Shown here: one piece after another, positions 60,668-64,000 of the stretch
Layout: each line of letters begins with the position of its first letter
How positions within the stretch are numbered: position 1 is the first letter of the stretch
NCBI GenBank assembly: GCA_036277115.1
Contig: DASUNM010000023.1
Location: 1,302,001 to 1,366,000 of the forward strand
Source: Pyrinomonadaceae bacterium
GTDB taxonomy: Bacteria; Acidobacteriota; Blastocatellia; Pyrinomonadales; Pyrinomonadaceae
DNA: 64,000 nt
Direction of reading: 5' to 3'
Notes under the pieces: model-generated
The model's input: the letters and a program-made list of their open reading frames with translations, nothing else
What the model was told of the DNA's origin: nothing
Databases searched by the model: none
Made by a program: the position numbers and the translations under genes

Positions 60668-61618
60668 ATGGTGAGTTCAGCGCATGCCATCCGAGGCGCG
60701 AGCGCGCCACTCGTCTCCGTGCTCCTCCCCGTCTATAACCGTGAGGGCTCGGTCGGCCGCGCCATCAGAAGTGTGCTGGCCCAGACGTACGCCCCCTACG
60801 AAATTATTGTAATTGACGACGGATCAACCGATGGCACCCTGAACGTCGTGGAAGGTTTCGGGGCGCAGGTTACGGTCGTTTCACAAGCCCACGCCGGGGT
60901 CTATGCGGCGCGTAACGCCGGCCTCCGTCGCGCGCGGGGTGAGCTTGTAGCCTTCATCGACTCTGACGACGCGTGGCTCCCCGACAAGCTCGCGGCGCAA
61001 GTGCCGCTAATGAGCCGGCCCGCGGTCGGGCTGGTCTTCGGCGACGCCGTTCACGTCAGCGAGCCGCGCGATAACTCGCCGCGCACCGGACGGACTTCGT
61101 TCGGCGTAGCGGCGCCGCGCCGCGGGCGGGTAGCTGATCGCTTTTCATGGTGCAATTTCGTCCCGACGTGCACCGCGCTGGCGCGACGCCGCTGCCTGGA
61201 AGAAAGCGGCGGCTTCTCTGAGGCGAGCTCGGTTTCGGCCGACTACCTCGCGTGGTTCCGCATCGCCCTGCGCTACGAACTGGATTACGTCGAACGCGTC
61301 GTGGCCGAGTACACGGTCCACGACGATGGCATCAGCTACGCGCTCGGCAGGTCGGTCGCTGCGAGGATCGACCTCTTTTCGGAGGAGCTGGCGCGCACAG
61401 CGGACCCTGCGGCTCGCGCCGTGCTACGGCGACTGCTCTTCAATCTCTCTGTTCATCTCGCCCTCGCCGCATTGCGCGGGCGGGCGCGCGAGGTAAACAA
61501 GCCTTTGCGGCTCGCCTGGCGCACCGCCTCGGGCACGACGGGACTTGATGCGGCGCCGTGGTTGGCCGCTTTCGCGGCCGAGCAATTTCGCGTGCGGACG
61601 CGGCGGTTATTCTCATGA
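60668..61618 (+). CDS. Family 2 glycosyltransferase
   Basis: A 316-residue GT-A enzyme. The nucleotide-sugar domain is LVSVLLPVYNREGSVGRAIRSVLAQTYAPYEIIVIDDGSTDGT with the metal-binding DSDD in LVAFIDSDDAWLPDK. The C-terminal part is helical. It adds a sugar to a growing polysaccharide or lipid carrier. The stop overlaps the next start as ATGA (61615-61618), so they are coupled. Confidence 0.9.
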   Translation: MVSSAHAIRGASAPLVSVLLPVYNREGSVGRAIRSVLAQTYAPYEIIVIDDGSTDGTLNVVEGFGAQVTVVSQAHAGVYAARNAGLRRARGELVAFIDSDDAWLPDKLAAQVPLMSRPAVGLVFGDAVHVSEPRDNSPRTGRTSFGVAAPRRGRVADRFSWCNFVPTCTALARRRCLEESGGFSEASSVSADYLAWFRIALRYELDYVERVVAEYTVHDDGISYALGRSVAARIDLFSEELARTADPAARAVLRRLLFNLSVHLALAALRGRAREVNKPLRLAWRTASGTTGLDAAPWLAAFAAEQFRVRTRRLFS

Positions 61619-62574
61619 CCAGGCCTTTAGTCAGCGTCGTCATCGAAACGGTCACCGCGCGGGAGGACGGGACTGCCGTCCCGCCAGCCGACTGCATCGG
61701 CGGCGCGCTCGACGGCCTGGGCCGTCAGACCTGGCCGCAGCAGTTGATCGAACCGATTGTCGTAATCGACGGCGACATGGCTGAGGCTGACGCAGCCGAG
61801 ATTCGTCGCCGCTATCCGTCGGTGAAAGTGGTCTCCTCGGCAGAGAGTAACTACCTCGCAGCGAAGAACGCCGGTGCGGCGGCCGCCGCCGGCGACATCG
61901 TCGCGCTGCTCGACGCGGACTGCGTGCCCGAGGACGACTGGTTGGAGACGTTGCTGGCGCCATTCGAACGCGACGAAAGTGTGGCCGCTGTCGGCGGTCG
62001 CACCCGTTACGGGGGTGGGTCGTGGGCCGCGCGTACGTTTTCCGTCCCCGATTTCGCCTACGTCCTGGCGGGAGAGGATGGGGTCGCCGCCGGGTTCGTC
62101 ATTAATAACGTGGCGTTCAGGCGCGAGGTGATTTTGGCGCACCCGTTTGAGGCGCGCATTCGCCGTGACGGTGGATGCTACCTGCTCTTTCATCAACTCC
62201 GCGCCCGGGGATTGCGTGTGCTGATCGAACCGCGCGCGATTGTCGAGCATGCCCCGGACGTGGGCGGTCTCGGCTTCGCGCGTAAACATTTCAAGCGCGG
62301 GTATGACGGCGTCGCTGTCTACCGCCTGGACGCCCAGGGCGTTCTGCGCGGCACGCGCCTCCTGCTCCGCCTTGGCCCCGCGGCGCTGGTGCCGATCACG
62401 GGCCGCCGTATCGTCGACGACTGGCTGCGCCTCGTCCGCCACCGCCGCCAGATCGGTATTCCGCGCCTGGCGGTGCCGTATTTTGGTGCAGTCGCCGTCG
62501 TCACGCGATCCGTCGAGTTGGCGGGGGGATTGGCGGCTTTTCTCTCACCCGAATTGGGGAACCCTAAGTCCTGA
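61615..62574 (+). CDS. Family 2 glycosyltransferase, second of the cluster
   Basis: A 319-residue GT-A enzyme starting at MTRPLVSVVIETVTARED (61615), the ATG that overlaps the previous stop; the frame extends 19 codons further upstream but that part is the previous gene's end. Core motifs are IVVIDGDM, the metal site LLDADCVPEDDWLE and GFVINNVAFRREV. The C-terminal region has hydrophobic segments (LLRLGPAALVPITG), so it may be membrane-associated. The 1-bp overlap TGATG couples it to the next gene. Confidence 0.88.
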   Translation: MTRPLVSVVIETVTAREDGTAVPPADCIGGALDGLGRQTWPQQLIEPIVVIDGDMAEADAAEIRRRYPSVKVVSSAESNYLAAKNAGAAAAAGDIVALLDADCVPEDDWLETLLAPFERDESVAAVGGRTRYGGGSWAARTFSVPDFAYVLAGEDGVAAGFVINNVAFRREVILAHPFEARIRRDGGCYLLFHQLRARGLRVLIEPRAIVEHAPDVGGLGFARKHFKRGYDGVAVYRLDAQGVLRGTRLLLRLGPAALVPITGRRIVDDWLRLVRHRRQIGIPRLAVPYFGAVAVVTRSVELAGGLAAFLSPELGNPKS

Positions 62575-63758
62575 TGCTCCGAGACGCCTCTATCGTCTGT
62601 CTCTCATCGATAGACTGGACATTCAACCGGCAGATCCCGCAAGAGGTCGCCCTCGCCCTGGCCGCAGGGGGCAGCCGCGTGCTCTTCGTGGAGAACACCG
62701 GCGTGCGTCGTGCGGTCTTGCGCGATGCGGCTCGCCTCTGGGCGCGTCTTCGACATTGGCTGCAAGCCCGCGGCGGCGCGTGGCACACGGCCGAAGGCGT
62801 AGATGTACTTTCGCCTCTGCTGCTGCCGTTCCCGTACTCGCCAAGCGCGACCTCCACGAATGTGCGTCTGCTCGTCCGCGCCATCCGCGCGTGGTTGGGC
62901 GACGGCGGCGGCCCGCTAATCGTAATCACCTTTTTGCCGACGCCGCTCACCCGCGCGGTGATCGCTGCACTCCGCCCGGCGCTCGTCGTCTATTACTGCC
63001 TCGACCGGCTCGAAGAGAGTTCGCCGGGTGCGCGCCGCGTGGCGCAGTCGGAGCGCCTGCTGTTCGCCGAGGCAGACCTGGTGCTGGTGACGTCGGGCCT
63101 CCTTTACAAATCAGCTGCCGGAGCGTCATCGCGCGTGGAGTTGCTGGCGAGTGGCGTCCACATAAAACAGTTCGAGAAGGCGCTGGATGCGCGCGCGGCG
63201 CCGCTTGCAGCGCTGGCTGGTATACCGCGCCCAGTTATCGGTTACGTTGGCAGCATTCGCAGCGCGACAGATCTGTCTTTGGTCGCACGCGCCGCAGAGT
63301 TGGCGCCCGATCTTCAGTTTGTGCTGGCGGGTCCGCGGTTCGTTGATGTTGCACAGCTCGCGGCGCGTCCGAACGTGCGGATACTCGACCGCATCCCTCA
63401 CGAACATATCGCGCGCTACATGGTGCGCTTCGACGTGGGCATCCTGCCCTATTCGATTGACGAGTTCACAGCCGGCATCATGCCGGTGAAGCTCAAGGAG
63501 TATTTAGCTGCCGGCCTCCCCGTGGTGGCGACAGCGCTGCCTGAGGTAGTGCGCTTTGCGGACGAGCACCCCGGGCTCGTGAGATTCGCCGGCGACCCGG
63601 CCGGCTTCGTCGCCGCCTTGCGAGAGGCGCTCTCCGACAAGGCACCCGAGGCGCTCGCGCATCGCACGATGGTCGCGCGGCAGTTCGACTGGGGAGATCA
63701 AATGGCCCGGATGAAGCAGCTGATCGAGCAGGCGCTCGCAAGGACATGTTCGGGATAA
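62574..63758 (+). CDS. Family 4-type glycosyltransferase, TuaH-like
   Basis: A 394-residue GT-B enzyme. The N-terminal domain begins [28 protein letters not shown] with RVLFVENTG, as in TuaH-type transferases. The C-terminal domain has [22 protein letters not shown] and the sugar-nucleotide site [34 protein letters not shown]. It is translationally coupled to the preceding GT2 gene. The last codons overlap the start of a short broken frame. It adds a sugar during polysaccharide synthesis; which sugar is unknown. Confidence 0.88.
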   Translation: MLRDASIVCLSSIDWTFNRQIPQEVALALAAGGSRVLFVENTGVRRAVLRDAARLWARLRHWLQARGGAWHTAEGVDVLSPLLLPFPYSPSATSTNVRLLVRAIRAWLGDGGGPLIVITFLPTPLTRAVIAALRPALVVYYCLDRLEESSPGARRVAQSERLLFAEADLVLVTSGLLYKSAAGASSRVELLASGVHIKQFEKALDARAAPLAALAGIPRPVIGYVGSIRSATDLSLVARAAELAPDLQFVLAGPRFVDVAQLAARPNVRILDRIPHEHIARYMVRFDVGILPYSIDEFTAGIMPVKLKEYLAAGLPVVATALPEVVRFADEHPGLVRFAGDPAGFVAALREALSDKAPEALAHRTMVARQFDWGDQMARMKQLIEQALARTCSG

Positions 63759-63889
63759 AGCGACGGGTCCGGCACATCTTGCGGCGCCTGGGTTACGACA
63801 TCCCCCATCCGCCACTTACTCTATGCCCCTCGTCAATAAATTCAGCTACCGTCCCGAGGTCGACGGCCTCCGTGCGATCGCCGTCGTAG
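63746..63889 (+). pseudogene. Truncated N-terminal fragment of a methyltransferase-like gene
   Basis: A 47-codon frame beginning [18 protein letters not shown], a pattern often seen at the start of methyltransferases in sugar clusters, and then losing any resemblance after about residue 22 before a TAG. It overlaps the end of the GT4 gene by 13 bp and the start of the acyltransferase frame by 67 bp. It looks like the remnant of a gene lost when the acyltransferase was joined here. The family guess is weak because only some 20 residues are informative. Confidence 0.4.
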
Positions 63890-64000
63890 CTGTCGTTCTC
63901 TATCACGCCGGGGGATTCTACTGTCACGGCGGCTATGTCGGTGTGGACGTTTTTTTTGTGATTTCGGGTTTCCTGATCACCTCTTTGATCTGGAGGGATC
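63823..64000 (+). CDS. Acyltransferase 3 family protein, 3'-truncated by window edge
   Basis: Starts [20 protein letters not shown] and shows the family signature: a first membrane helix [11 protein letters not shown] followed by [22 protein letters not shown]. This is the N-terminus of OafA/YrhL-type membrane acyltransferases that O-acetylate surface polysaccharides. Only 59 codons lie in the window. It ends the polysaccharide cluster as seen here and overlaps the broken frame before it. Confidence 0.88.
   Translation, partial: MPLVNKFSYRPEVDGLRAIAVVAVVLYHAGGFYCHGGYVGVDVFFVISGFLITSLIWRD

Noticed and set aside
1..64000. tRNA or rRNA genes
   Set aside because: No cloverleaf-like segment with a TTCGA-type loop and acceptor stem was found in any gap, and no rRNA-like sequence.

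Overview
The window looks like chromosomal DNA of an acidobacterium, possibly class Blastocatellia. This is inferred from gene content: several VWFA-domain secreted proteins, a BlaI/M56-TonB pair, large S9 peptidases, an N-acyl-ornithine carbamoyltransferase in place of ordinary ArgF, and many intergenic palindromes. No rRNA or tRNA gene was found. G+C judged by eye is about 57-60% over most of the window, lower (about 46-50%) at 40.4-43.0 kb and higher (above 60%) after about 59 kb.

Layout. 0-4.6 kb: end of proS with a strong terminator, a membrane protein, a secreted HtrA-like protease with TPRs, a 73-bp direct repeat and a glycine-zipper protein. 4.7-14.1 kb: an arginine cluster. On the minus strand lie argR, argG, a P-loop gene of unknown role, argC, a CsaA-like gene, argD, a small membrane gene, the carbamoyltransferase and argB; argH is divergent. 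Many junctions overlap by 4 bp. 14.2-16.3 kb: a MutH-family nuclease and a cytoplasmic subtilase with two CxxC pairs. 16.5-26 kb: a 2-hydroxyacid dehydrogenase, a GNAT enzyme, VWFA, FmdB, a sigma-54 activator, a CPBP protease coupled to a CrtI-like oxidoreductase, a GntR regulator and a FecR-like protein. 26-34.4 kb: VWFA, PilT-like ATPase, GAF-PP2C phosphatase, ImmA-like protein, FtsY and an HD-GYP protein. 34.7-36.7 kb: ECF sigma factor, zinc anti-sigma and a Spy/LTxxQ protein. 37.1-40.1 kb: an MlaE-MlaF-MlaD lipid transporter. 40.4-43.0 kb: an AT-richer MFS plus ATP-grasp ligase pair. 43.3-51.6 kb: S9 peptidase, an unknown secreted protein and the M56-TonB/BlaI operon with a clear operator-promoter. 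51.6-58.3 kb: MidA methyltransferase, zinc-ribbon, DinB-like, OB-fold lipoprotein, M50 protease, MoaC, a CarF/PEDS1-type plasmalogen desaturase and MoeA. 59-64 kb: a polysaccharide cluster (flippase, two GT2, one GT4, a broken N-terminal gene fragment and the start of an acyltransferase).

Three themes run through the window. First, intergenic gaps are rich in palindromic elements of several families, two with two copies here, and some run into genes and supply N- or C-terminal codons or in-frame inserts. Second, several genes have a -10-like hexamer only 6-10 bases before the start codon and no Shine-Dalgarno, suggesting leaderless transcripts, while others have strong Shine-Dalgarno sites. 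Third, some genes are biochemically unusual: the carbamoyltransferase has Thr where the known specificity residue is Glu or Pro, a MutH homologue stands alone, and a possible dipeptide ligase sits beside an exporter.
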